64,000 nucleotides of DNA from Vicia villosa (taxonomy: Eukaryota > Streptophyta > Magnoliopsida > Fabales > Fabaceae): NCBI RefSeq assembly GCF_029867415.1, contig NW_026705416.1, positions 186,001 through 250,000 on the forward strand, read 5' to 3'. A program made the position numbers and the translations under genes. The notes under the pieces were generated by a model. That model ran no database searches. It saw nothing but the letters and a program-made list of their open reading frames with translations, and was not told the DNA's origin. This document shows, piece by piece, positions 33,004 to 45,778 of the stretch. Positions within the stretch are counted from its first letter, which is position 1. Each line of letters begins with the position of its first letter.

Positions 33004-35202
33004 GCTTCAGGTTGAAATTTTTTTTTTTTTTCAAACCACCTTCACTCCCATGGCTGGCAATAACCCCAACCTACTGGCCCTAGCCAATTCATTATCTTCC
33101 CAGATCAATTTTCAACTTCCTCCAATCAAAATCACTCTTGACAATGAAAATCACTGCCTTTGGAGCACCACTGTCATCTCTGCTCTCGAAACCTTTGATC
33201 TTGAGTCTCATTTGCTGGCCCCAAATCCACCGCCAAAGACTCGCTCCATTGTTGCTGACGATGGAACAATCACCCAAGAAGCCAACCCAGACTATCTCGC
33301 CTAGAAGCGTCGCGATAGATTGGTTCTGTTGTGGCTCAAATCAACTCTCTCTGAGAGAACTCTCGCCATCGTTGCTCGTAGCACCACCTCCCACATGGCC
33401 TGGACAACACTCGAGAAAACTTTCCAGGCGCAGACTCGTGCTCGGCGGATGTCCCTAAAATTGCAGTTACAATCTCTACCTAAGGGGTCTCTCTCTCTCA
33501 TGGAGTACATCGAGCGAAAACGCTCTATTGCTGACTCCCTCGCTGCAAACCTGCATCCTGTTTCTGATGAGGACCTAATCGGTCACATCCTCTCTGGGCT
33601 AGATAGCTCTTACGGCGCCTTCGCCACTGCATTCATGATCCACAGTGATGATGCTTCTGTTGACGACCTGGTGGGCAAATTGCTTCAGGAGGAAGCACGA
33701 CTCGCTCAAGAACTGGCTCGCCAATCCACCATCACTCCCTTGGCTCCTTCATCTCTAGCACCAATTTTTTCTGCCCACGTCGCTGGTCGGCAATCTGGCC
33801 GGTCACATAATACCAACAATTCTGGTGGCGCCTACTCTCGCGGGGATTCTAGGAGCGACTCCAGAGGTGACACTCGTGCAACAAACTGTGGTGAGTTCCG
33901 CCGTCGCCGTTCACAGTGCCAATTATGTGGGCGTCCAGGTCACGAGGCTGTGGATTGTTGGCAGCGTGATAATCAGATTGATTTTCCCTCACGCAAGCCC
34001 AACCCGCGCAGTACATCAAAGCAGGCTCATTATGCTTCTCAGGCTACGTCTTCAAGTGCCATCGATCCTTCTTGGTATTTCGACACCGGTGCCACTGATC
34101 ATGCTTCTCCAGATTTTCAGAAGCTGACCATCTCTGATGACTACAAAGGCAATGACAAACTGCAAGTGGGCAATGGTAACCTTTTATCTATTTCTCACAT
34201 TGGCAATTCTACTTTACATAATTTGCGCTTGCCTAATGTTCTCATTGTTCCTAAACTCACAAAAAGCCTTCTTAGTGTATCCAAATTTACACAGGATAAT
34301 AAGGTTTATATAGAGTTTTGGCCTCATCATTGCCTTGTCAAAACCTTTCAGGGTCACACCATCCTCCGCGGGGGCATTAACTACGGCCTCTACTGCATTA
34401 ACTCCATTCAGAATAAAACTCGACCAACCATGGCTCTCACCGGCGTCCGTACATCTGTCCACGACTGGCACCAGCGGCTTGCTCATCCTCATGAACCTCT
34501 ATTGCGTCGTCTTATTTCCTCTTTTAATTTACCAGTTTCTTCAAATAAATTTCCCAATGTATGTGACTCTTGTCAACTTGGAAAGAGCCATCAATTTCCT
34601 CTAGCATCATCGCATATTGCGTCGTCTACTCCTTTTGAACTGATTTACTCTGATGTATGGGGTCCATCTCCCAAATTTTCAATTAATGGCAATCGGTATT
34701 TCGTTTTGTTTATTGATGATTGCACCAAATATGTGTGGATTTATTTTCTATCGCACAAATCACAGGTTTTCACTACTTTTGTGCAATTTCGTACTATGAT
34801 TGAAACACAATTCCATGCAAAAATCAAACATCTTCAATCCGATTGGGGGGTGAATTTCGCAATGTCTCTAATTTTTTAAAACAACACGGTATTTCTCACC
34901 GTATTTCATGTCCATACACACAAGAGAAAAACGGGGCGGTCGAACGCCGCAATCGTATTATTATTGAAAAAGGCCTCACTCTTTTGGCTCAATCATCTCT
35001 ACCTCACGATTTTTGGGAACATGCTTTCAAAACTGCAACTTATCTCCACAATAGAACCATTACCCCCACCTTACACTACCATTCTCCATATCAACAATTA
35101 TATCACAAAGATCCAAATTTTGGTTTTCTCAAAACTTTTGGATGTCTTTGCTATCCTTTTCTTCGTCCGTATAACAACCACAAAATTGATTTTCGTTCTC
35201 TT

Positions 35203-35207
35203 CCATG
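35203..35207. repeat. Target-site duplication CCATG, left
   Basis: Identical to 36339-36343, on the two sides of the solo LTR. Confidence 0.92.
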
Positions 35208-36338
35208 TGTTAGAACAAGATTTGTTCTGATCAATATTTTTAGTTTTGATGATAACAATGTATATGAATTTTGTATGAGATAATGTGGTACTCTAATACT
35301 ATGCAATTTCCGTTTCAGGAATAATATAAAGAGTATGCACAAAATCAGCGCAAGAAGCACTGACTCAGAAGGTTCAGCATGCAACATCAGAATATGGTCT
35401 GGCAAGACATCAGAAGATGGTCAAGCAGAAGCAGAACATGGTCTATGGAAGCATCAGAAGAACTTGAGATCAGAAGCAGAAGCACTGAAGTTCTCATGGT
35501 ATCACGCTCAGAAGCACTTCAAGGTCAAAAGATAAGAAGATGCTCTGCACCAAGCTGTATTGACTCTGATGATATTCAAACGTTGTATCTACAAAAGATC
35601 AATCAGAATTAAGTAAAAGATGGCAGGCTACGCTGACTGACAAAAGGAACGTTAGAAGCTATTAACGGCAACGCCAGTAGACACAGCGAAAGCAAGGCTC
35701 GAGGTAGTTGACAAAAGAGTGAAACATTAAATGCAATGCTGTACGGAATACGCAAAGCATTAAATGCTCCCAACGGTCATCTTCTCATACGCTTATAAAT
35801 AGAAGTTCTGATGAGAAGCTGAAAACAACTCTTGCGCAAGCTTACAAAAACGCTGTCAAATTCATAAGCTCTCATAACTTCATCTTCAACCTCACTTATT
35901 GTTGTTGTAATACTATAGTGAGATTAAGCTTAAACTTTAAGAGAAATATCACAGTTGTGATTATAGCTTTTCAGAAACATTGTAATACTCTTAGAATTTG
36001 TTTACATTAACTTGTAAAGGACTAGAGTGATTAGTTAGATCAGAATACTCAAGAAAAGTCTTAGAGGTTAACTAAGCAGATTGTTCCTAGAGTGATCAGG
36101 TTGTGATCAGAAGACTCTAGAAGACTTAGCAGTTGTCTAAGTGGAAAACCATTGTAATCTTGTGTGATTAGTGGATTAAATCCTCAGTTGAGGTAAATCA
36201 CCTTGTCAAGGGTGGACTGGAGTAGTTTAGTTAACAACGAACCAGGATAAAAATAATCGTGCAAGTTGTTTTTATCTTACAAGTTTTGAAACTACACTTA
36301 TTCAAACCCCCCCTTTCTAAGTGTTTTTCTACCCTTCA
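35208..36338 (+). mobile_element. Sirevirus solo LTR, 1131 bp
   Basis: Runs TGTTAGAACAAG to CTACCCTTCA with CCATG on both sides, inserted in the integrase region of the outer copia. The TATA-like TTATAAATAGAAG lies near 35,793. It has exactly the same length as the LTR at 36764-37894, with high similarity. It presumably formed by LTR-LTR recombination of a full element. The frames inside it (for example 35335-35535) are not genes. Confidence 0.95.
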
Positions 36339-36758
36339 CCATGTGTGTTTATTGGTTACAGTACTTCTCACAAAGGATATCTCTGTTTTCATAAACCTAC
36401 TGAGCATATATATGTTGCAAGGCATTTTGTTTTTAATGAGAGTATATTCCCATATTTTGTTTCTTCAAATAATTTGACGCCTAACTTATCTACTCCTGCT
36501 TCTACAGAATTAAATTCCACTTTGTTAGAGCAAGCTGTTGGACTGCCCACACCTTCAGCCACGTTCCAAACTGAACCTACAATTCAGCCCTCACTCACAA
36601 TTTCTCCCACTTCTCATTCATTGCCTAATTCCTCTCCTCCGCCGGCCCCACAACAACATCAACAACTTTTTCCTTCACACTACAGACCCGCCCAATCTTC
36701 CACTCACCCCATGACCACACGAGCCCAAACCGGCTCTCTCAAACCGAAAATCCTAGCT

Positions 36759-36763
36759 ACCAC
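36759..36763. repeat. Target-site duplication ACCAC, left
   Basis: Identical to 51379-51383. Confidence 0.92.
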
Positions 36764-37894
36764 TGAAGGGTAGAAAAACACTTAGAAAAGGGGAGTTTGA
36801 ATAAGTGTAGTTTCAAAACTTATAAGATAAAAACAACTTGCACAATTATTTTTATCCTGGTTCGTTGTTAACTAAACTACTCCAGTCCACCCTTGACAAG
36901 GTGATTTACCTCAACTGAGGATTTAATCCACTAATCACACAAGATTACAATGGTTTTCCACTTAGACAACTGCTAAGTCTTCTAGAGTCTTCTGATCACA
37001 ACCTGATCATTCTAGGAACAAACTGCTTAGATAACCTCTAAGACTTTTCTAGAGTATTCTGATCTAACTGATCACTCTAGTCCTTTACAAGTTAATGTAA
37101 ACAAATTCTAAGAGTATTACAATGCTTCTGAAAAGCTATAATCACAACTGTGATATTTCTCTTAAAGTTTAAGCTTAATCTCACTATAGTATTACAACAG
37201 CAATAAGTGAGGTTGAAGATGAATTTATGAGAGCGTTTGAATTTGACAGCGTTTCTGTAAGTTTGCGCAAGAGTTGTATTCAGCTTCTCATCAGAACTTC
37301 TATTTATAGGCGTATGAGAAGATGACCGTTGGGAGCATTTAATGCTTTGCGTATTCCGTACAGGATTGCATTTAATGTTTCACTCTTTTGTCAACTACCT
37401 CGAGCCTTGCTTTCGCTGTGTCTACTGACGTTGCCTTTAATAGCTTCTAACGTTCCTTTTGTCAGTCAGCGTAGCCTGCCATCTTGTACTTGATTCTAAT
37501 TGATCTTTTGTAGATACAACGTTTGAATATCATCAGAGTCAATACAGCTTGGTGCAGAGCATCTTCTTGTCTTCTGACCTTGAAGTGCTTCTGAGCGTGA
37601 TATCATGAGAACTTCAGTGCTTCTGCTTCTGATCTCAAGTTCTTCTGATGCTTCCATAGACCATGTTCTGCTTCTACTTGGCCATCTTCTGATGTCTTGC
37701 CAGACCATGTTCTGATGTTGCATGCTGAACCTTCTGATTCAGTGCTTCTTGCACTGATTTTGTGCATACTCTTTATATTATTCCTGAAATGGAAATTGCA
37801 TAGTATTAGAGTACCACATTATCTCATACAAAATTCATACACATTGTTATCATCAAAACTAAGAATATTGATCAGAACAAGTCTTATTCTAACA
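36764..37894 (-). repeat. 3' LTR of the Sirevirus, 1131 bp, complete
   Basis: On the minus strand it runs TGTTAGAATAAGAC to CTACCCTTCA. It is the same length as the solo LTR at 35208-36338 and keeps the promoter region. Confidence 0.93.
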
Positions 37895-38863
37895 ATCTCC
37901 CCCTTTTTGATGATGACAAAAACATATATAAATGATATGAATTTGCAATCAGAATATCAGACGGCTAAAGACAATTACACAGTTATTGCATAAGCATATA
38001 AACATAGTGTGTGAATATGTCTCCCCCTGAGATTAACAATCTCCCCCTGAAATAAATACTGGAAGAAATTTATAATAAAGGACTTCCCTGAGTATTTTCC
38101 ATTTCAGTTGAGACGATCACATATGCTTAAATCTTCAGAACATTCATAGCTTCTGCTTCTTGCTTCCGTAGGACAGCTTCAGAGCTTGAATTTCTTCTTG
38201 GATCATTTCATGCCAGAATGTATCAGAACATTGTTGAATGTACCAGAGCATCTCCTGAGCATCTCTACATTCTGAAATGTTACAGAACAAACTACACGAC
38301 AAAAGTCAGAGCATGAATGAACAGAACATAAAATATGTATCAGAACATATAATATGAATCAGAGCATAAAACCTAATGTTTCAGAGCATATAAAAACATG
38401 CATCAGAACATTTAAGGAATAAGAAGGAGTTATAGTATATTCTATCATCAGAATATCATAACATTCTTCCTTCTTGCTTCTGATCCTGAAGCTTCACAGC
38501 CCTCAGCTTGCTTCAGATCTTCAGAGCATATTCTTTACAGAATTGCTTTTCCCATCGTTTTGCTTCTTATGTTGAGCTTTTAAGATTTTCTTCAATCCTG
38601 CAAAACACTTAAACAACACAGAACTTGAAAGTTCTTGTTAGAAATGTGGAGACTTTCTCCCAGCAACTGATAAAATAAATCAGATCATTTATCACATTTT
38701 CTCCCCCTTTTTGTCATAACATCAAAAAGCACAAAGATTCAGATGAAAAACAAAATATGATGAGAGAAAAGAAGATATATTTCATTGATTGCAAGAGAAG
38801 TACAAGGAGGATGCATGAAGAAAAATAGATGCAAGAAACAACGAGACTGCTAAGACACTAAGA
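37895..38863 (-). promoter_or_regulatory. Sirevirus 3' non-coding region with several polypurine tracts
   Basis: On the minus strand CAAAAAGGGGGAGA directly abuts the 3' LTR (37895-37909). Further AGGGGGAGA tracts lie at about 38022-38030, 38040-38048 and 38699-38710. Repeated tracts upstream of the 3' LTR are characteristic of Sireviruses. The rest consists of degenerate ATCAGAACAT/TCAGAGCAT repeats with no ORF. Confidence 0.8.
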
Positions 38864-40322
38864 CTACCCTAGCTTGGACATAATCTTGGCTAGCATGTCT
38901 TGAATCCCAGCATTACTCTCATTCTGCCTCTGGATGAAAGAGCGGAACTCAGCATTGGTTTCCTCTTGCATGTTCATCCGAGAAGCTATCTCAGCCTGGT
39001 TCTTCTGAATGACCTCTAGAGTTCTTGCCAGAGTAGAGGGTTCACCAGAAGAAGCCTCACAGCTTCTGCTCAGAGGATCAGCATTGATCACCATAGCTTC
39101 CATGGCATTCTTCTGAGAGAGATCATTAGAAGGATTTTCCTCAACAGGAATTTCTTCAGCAGAATGATCTTCAGCTTCAGCATCAGCATCTTCCATGTCT
39201 ACATCTTCTCCGTGCACAGGAGCAGGAAGATCAGAATCTCCATTCTCAAGAGCTTGCAGAATGGCAGCTAGATTCCTTGGGGCAGAAGGACCTTCAACTT
39301 CTAGAGGAGCAGCAACTTCTGGGATTACCATATCAGGATCCTGCTCAGAAGGATTTGCTCTCAAGAAGTCAAACAACCATCTGAAATCTCCAAGCAACAC
39401 TGGATACTGAGGTCTCCAGACCACAATATCTCTGCAAGGGTTAGCTTCCATTGCAGCAGCAATTCTTGCTTCTTCCACCTCATCCACAGACCTCTTCTCT
39501 TCAAGACAGAATCTGTTCCTGATTGGATGAAAGTATCTTCCATTATCCATTTCCAGAAGATATCCAGCATAAGCAGGTGCAGCAGCTACCAGTCTCTTCT
39601 GAACAGCCATGGCTCCCACTTGAAAATCTTGGCAAAAGCTTCTCCAAAGATTCCTAGTAGAGACATCATCAAGCTCATTGAGGAAGGCATCCTTCAAGAG
39701 ATCCAGCCTACTGATAAGTTCACTTCTGAACACCTCCAGGCAAATGATAGGTTCAGGTTCAGGAGGGTTGAAGGTGAATTTGTAGTCTGAATGGAGAAGG
39801 CAGTAAAGGTTGGATTTTCTGGTGGGAAAGGGATGAGATGTAACAGGTGGAACTGTTGTGGTTGAAGAAGATGGAATATTTGTGGAGGGGGTGATGAGAA
39901 AGGTATATCTGTGGGTGTGGGAAGGATGGTAGTTATGGGGGTAGGATTGAGAACATGAGAAGATGATGGTGTTTGCAGGTTGTTTGGTGAAGGTGATATG
40001 GGTGTAGGAGTTTGTGCAGTAGGAGGTGATTGAGGGATATTTGCAGAGGTGAGGGTGTTTTGAGGTTCAGAAGAAGAGGGTTGGATAAAGGATTCAGAAG
40101 GTGGAGGTTGGTACACTTGTCTGGAGAAGTTACCTGTTCTGATTGCCTCGAAGGAATCAACCTTAAGAGGGTCATAAATGACCTTCTGCCTGGTTTCTCT
40201 CTCGGCAGCTTCTTGTGCAGCCTTTCTCTTTAGCCTCTTTTCTCGCTTCTTCTTATCCTCCTTCTTGAGGTCAGCTTGAGAAGGAAGCACCCTTCCACGC
40301 ATCCATGCAGGATCAATAGAAG

Positions 40323-40327
40323 ATGAG
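40323..40327. repeat. Target-site duplication ATGAG, left
   Basis: Identical to 44305-44309. Confidence 0.9.
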
Positions 40328-43300
40328 TGTGGACCTCCGTTTTTTAATCCCGGGCCATACCTCTGTTCTGTAGAGATACGTGAACTGACTCTTTTTTATC
40401 GCTTAATGCTTTCGCATTTTTGAAAATTCACAGAGTCGCCACCGACCTTTTATTTTATCCAATTAAGGAAAGGTTTATAAAAGAAACAGAAAAAAGACCT
40501 TTAAGAAATTCTGGGTAAGGGGGTAGGTTATACAAAGGGAAGGTGTTAGCACCCTTTGTATCCATGGTTATCCATGGGCTCTTAAGTTTGCTTAGCTCAC
40601 TTGTTTTTCGATCACTTTTCAATTGCTTTAGAATGCTCATATGTGGTTTCAAATACTTTTGTAAATTGAATTTTGTAATGATCCGTGTGTGGATGTATAC
40701 AAAATGCTTGTTTATCTTTTGAAAGATGTTTTGAAAAGAACGTTAACTTTGTAATAATCCGTGTTTGGATGTATACAAAGTATTGTCTTTTTTGAAAGTT
40801 TTGTTTTGAAAAACAACAGTGTATGAGAATTTTCTTTGTTTTGATTTGAGCAAGCAAACTAGGAGGTCTACCTTGAGTTGTAAGGTCTTTATCCTTATTT
40901 CCTTTAAAAATCTATCCTTTCACCGGATATAAACGCAAGGTTCGATTTTGTACTCGAAACAGTAGAATTTTGACTTTGATTTTGAAAAGAATGAGAAGGG
41001 ATTACCTTAAAAGGTGCAAGTGTGATTGTGTTTGTATTCAGATATTTTATCTTTGAAGTTAGTGATCTAACGGTTCAATTTTATCTTTGACATACACGCA
41101 GTTTATATTTGCTGGAAATTAAAATGCAGAAATGTAAAGTGCAGAAAGTAAATCTACGCTATTACATCGATTGTGCAGGAAATGTAAACTAGCCTATTTA
41201 CATGAATTTGACATCCTATACATTTATCTAGGAATTTAAATTGCAAGAAAAATAAAAGGCATGTTTTTGGATTTTTTATGATTGATTTTAATTATAATTA
41301 ATGCATGATTAATTAAATTAAAATGAAGAAAAAAGATGGAAATATATTTAAACCTAGAAATTAAGTTTAAAATATGTACAAAATATTTGTTAATTAATTT
41401 TAAAACAAAACTAATTTTTTTTGGAATTTTTGGAATTTGATTTGAAATTGATTTAAGTTAATTAAAACATAATTATACAAATAATTATACCAATAATTAA
41501 AACTTAGAGAGAAAATTATTCAAAATATGTACAAAATTAGCTTATAATATATAAACAATATTTAACATAAAGAACAATTTTTTTTATGATTTTTTGATTG
41601 GTTAGAATAATTAAAAAGCAAATATATAAATATATACTAATTAATTATGCAAAATATTGAAATTTTGAAGGAAAATAAAATATTTTTATTCCAGAAAATA
41701 ATATATTATTTTAGAAGTCTAAAAATATTTTTTGTGTATTTTTTGGATTTTTAAAACTATTTTAAATTAATTTAACAAAGAAATTAAAATAAAAAATAGA
41801 AAATAAAAGGATACTGATCAGGTGTGGTTGGATTGAGAGTCCATGGTAAGGACTGCTTTGTCTGGCGCGTTGGATGAGCTGGCAAGTGGATCAGAAGGCC
41901 CAGATGGTGAGGGACCATGGCACGTGACGTACCTGCAAAACACTGAATCCAAAATTAATTTAGAAAACACGCGCGCGCCCTCCATCCAATCAGAGGACGC
42001 CACGCATCATCTTCTTCTTCAGGATAGAGTTTTTACACCTTTCATTTGCAGGTGGTGTAGAAACTCTGACCTTTTACACCTGTTGGAAATAGCGAATACA
42101 AGCAAACAACAACATAAATTTGGCGCGATGCCACCATTTAATTCGTCTTGTTCATGCGAGTTCAATGATACTATTTAGAGTTCATAATTTTGCATGGGTC
42201 GTAAAACCCCAAATTTAAAGGTTTGAACCCTAAAATGGTGATCCTTCGTACAAGCCTCCAAACTTCAATTAAGTTTCCAGAAACGATTAGGACCTCAAAC
42301 CAAACACAAATATATGTCTACATCTTGCTAAATATGAATGGATTATGAGATATAAGTTAGTTTTATTTTGAACAAACTATGACCTGTATAGCTCGATTCA
42401 GTGAGGTTTAAGACTTGCAATTGATTGGAATAGCTTCAGTGAAGCTCAGAGATGATGTTTGAATGCTTAGTTTGTATTGAAATTGACTGAAATTAAAAAC
42501 TCGAATTTGAATTTTCTTTGAAATTTTTCAAGTGGTTACAAGTGTATTATGAGCAAGGCTTTGTTTCTGATTCGTGTCCCTTATGTTACTGAAGCATGCT
42601 AGCCTATTTATAAGCATTGAAGTGCTTAGAATTGAAGCTAAGAAGCATCTAGTTGCCTTTGTGGAATTCTTGCATTTTTTATATTAAAAAAGCTTTGAAT
42701 TATTGACCAAGTCTTCTTGTCTTCAATGCACCTGCCTTGCTCTTCAATTCTCTGCAGAAAGATGAAGATTCCTTGGGTGAGTCATGCTTGGAAATCAAGC
42801 TACCCATTATCCATCCATTTTCCTTTTAATTTAATCTTAAAATAAGATAAAATTATGCCAAAAATGGATAAAAAAGGTGTGGGCCTTGTCTTGGTCGTGG
42901 GAGGCCCATAATAACATGGCAAAGATGTTTGAACCATGAAAACTTGGCCCCATTTGGAAAAAATGCATTTTTGAGCAATGTTGGTTTCATGCATTTTCCA
43001 AAATTTAGCCAACTTCAACAAGGTGTAAATCCTTCAATTTTTGTCATATGAAGGAGATCTTGCACTTTTTGGAAACCTCAAAGAGTCCTCTAACCAATGT
43101 CTTTGGTCTCATGTAAAAATGATTTTTGAAGCTCCTTGTGTGTCCTTTTGAAAAAAGTGTCTTTTTGTTGACTTTGAAAATGACCTGTAATGTCTTTGAT
43201 CATATTTTTCAAATGGTGAATCCAATGACCATGGGATCAATGGCATTTGAAAGATAATTGAATTTCCTTCAAAATAAGCTTTGGTTTGAATTTTTTGGAT

Positions 43301-44304
43301 GAAGGATGAGAGAGTTATGATCAGTCAAAGTTGAGTTGACTTTTCAGGCAAAAACCCTAATTTTGAATCTTAGGGTTTTGTTGATTTTTGATCTTTCCTT
43401 GATGAATTCCGATCATCCAATGATCAAATGATGAATCCTTTGACAAAATATGGACTTTGACAAAAAATTTCATTTTTGACTGTCTGTTGACTTTTTTGGT
43501 CAAACGGGTCGTCTGTTGACTGTTTGAGCTGCTGACGGTGCGTCTGAGTGAATTGAAGTTTGAAAATTTGTATGATGGTACTTTGAGATATATGGATGTG
43601 TATGAAATCCATTTGAGGTCTCAAAAGCTTGTTTCTCCTGTAAAAACAAGAAAACCCTAGTCAGGGACTGTTTGTGTAGGAGACAGTTAAGCGTACCTGA
43701 TTTTTGTGCAGTGTTGAGTCTCTGCTAATCGCGTGATATTCAGAAGACTTCTAGAACAAAAATCTTGGAATTTTGAATTGTGAAAGATTGATTTGATTGA
43801 TGGTACAAAACACTGAGAATTGTACTGCCAGTAGCTTGGCTGTCAACTGACTGTCCAGGTATTGATGTAGCAGTTAGAGTGAAAAATCAACAGTCCAAGT
43901 TAATTTTCTTTTTGTTGTTTTTGTTTTATGTGTAAAATTAAAGTTTATTTACATGACTTGTTAAAAACACAGACATAATAAATAACTAATATATACTGTT
44001 ACCAGTACAGTCTGAGTTTCCTGATTCTGCGCCTGCAAAAAGATTTAACTCTGTACCAATTGTGTCAGTACTATTTATTTGTAAATAAATAAATAGCATG
44101 TGTGAAGTAATAAACAGTATTTGGCGTTTGTGTAAGAATAAATTCAACTGCAAGCCAAATTACTGTATAAGAAAAATTCTAAAAACTAAGTATTTCATAT
44201 GTCAGGATATTTGTTGAAATAAAAATCCATGATTATATGAGACTCTTAATTTTCATATTGGAGTTTTCTTGAAAAAAGATGCGGGCAAATTTTGGGGTAT
44301 AACA
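40328..44304 (-). mobile_element. Solo LTR of an Ogre-like Ty3/gypsy element, 3,977 bp
   Basis: On the minus strand it starts TGTTATACCCCAAAATTTGC and ends AAAACGGAGGTCCACA, with ATGAG on both sides. Near its 3' end it has GGTGGCGACTCTG (about 40,430) and CCTTTGTATAACC blocks. LTRs of about 4 kb without coding capacity are typical of legume Ogre elements, and the first bases match what I know of their LTRs. There is no internal Ogre sequence, so it is solo. The family is inferred; the borders and duplication are seen. Confidence 0.85.
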
Positions 44305-45295
44305 ATGAGTTTCTCACAGATGCTTCCAAATAGAGCTTAACCTCCTGGCAAAGTTCTGCTTGGAACAGAGTTGAAAAACCTTCAACGGGTATTCTTCTGG
44401 GTTGAATGTCAAAGGGAACAGCAGTTATCTCCTTGACAAGTTCCATTCTCAGCAAGTCGAGACCATTGAAGACAGAACCCCGAGTGATTCTGAAGAAGTT
44501 AGGCGTTCCCATAGTTCTTAGGGAGTCTATCAGGTCACTTTCAATCAGAATGTCTGAGATCATTCTGGCGAAAGGAACAGTATTTCTTTGGAGATGAGGA
44601 TACTGCGCACGCTCATCATCTCTTGACTCTTCGATAGCCAACTTCAAATTCTCAAAAATTATTCTCGAAATGTTGATTTCAATCCTTCTTCCAATGCAGA
44701 AGAGAGTGTACTTGTGATCAGGACTGATGTAAGATGAAGAGAAGCATCTCTTTCTGTGATGAAGAGAGCCCAAGATAATCTCAGCCCAAACCTGATAAAA
44801 AGGTTTCAAAGTACTAGTTCTACTTGCATCAACACCAGTAACACATGATATCTGCTTCTCAACCTAGAACCAATCAATTCTGCCAGGAAGAGGACCAGTG
44901 ACTCCTTCTGCATCGTCCAAGTTGTACAACTTCCTGATTAACTTTTCAGTTATGACAACTTCATGCCCTAGCACGAAGGAGAGAATGGCGGTTGGAGTGA
45001 CAGTTGCATGAACCCAGAAATCTTTCACAAGCGCTGGAAAACTTGGTCCAACCATTCTAGCCAGATAGTTTGACCATCCTTGTGCCATGATCTTAGCATC
45101 AGGTTTGAAACCATATGCTTTCAGATTTTCAAAGTCCGATGAGGACTCACAGAGAACTTCCAACTCAGACAGAGGAATGGAGCAAGTCTTCAGAGGAGCG
45201 TATCTGTGCATGTTGTATACCAGTTGAGATGAAGACATTTCTTCTGCTGGGTTTGATGTGCTTGATGAAGGATTCATGATGATGTTCAGAAACAC

Positions 45296-45778
45296 AAGCT
45301 AGGGTTTGAATGCAGAAAAGAGAGAATGCAATGACAACGAAGGAAGGTGTAAGGAGAGAGAGAATGCAAAGAGTTAAAATGTTGTGGGAATGAGTTTATA
45401 TAGGAACGGATTTGAAAAAGAAAATGCAATGGATGTTTGAAGTAAAATATAAAAAGAAATAAAGTAACATCAATGCATTTAATGAGGAATGACGTTAGGA
45501 GAGATAAAGTAACAAAATGAAATGATTTGCACAGTTACCTAGGGCGGCGTCTCCTCAACTGCACGCATGCTTGTCCAAAAATAGTGAACACGTGTTCATT
45601 TTTTGGAAAGACTGGTGACAGCTATTTTGCTCTAAAAGACATTATGAGTCAACTTAGATATTGAAACGTTAGAAATAGCCGAATCAGAACTTCTAATTGA
45701 TTAAAATCAGAACTTCTTATAAACACATAAACCTAACACATTTCAGAGAATAACCATACATAAGATCTTCTCATCTTC
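45296..45778 (-). other. Non-coding spacer between Sirevirus pol and the env-like ORF
   Basis: No ORF. It separates the RNase H stop at 45779 from the ATG cluster at 45295/45277. It may hold a subgenomic promoter or splice acceptor, but I see no clear motif. Confidence 0.5.

Larger units (their letters stand above)
38864..45295 (-). pseudogene. Sirevirus env-like third ORF, split by a solo LTR
   Basis: The first part, 45295-44310, is rich in Ser at its start and contains MVGPSFPALVKDFW, LGHEVVITEKLIRKLYNLDD and PFYQVWAEIILG. A TAG at 44864-44866 interrupts it, with the same frame open on both sides. The Ogre-like LTR (40328-44304) then splits it. The frame continues on the far side at 40322 with a Lys/Arg-rich segment and a Pro/Ser/Thr-rich linker. 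A one-base shift in the run 39884-39891 leads to the last part (39887-38864), which ends in a Gln/Asn-rich helix resembling a coiled coil. I see no membrane span or signal peptide, so the name env-like follows convention for this ORF position. Function is unknown. Confidence 0.8.
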
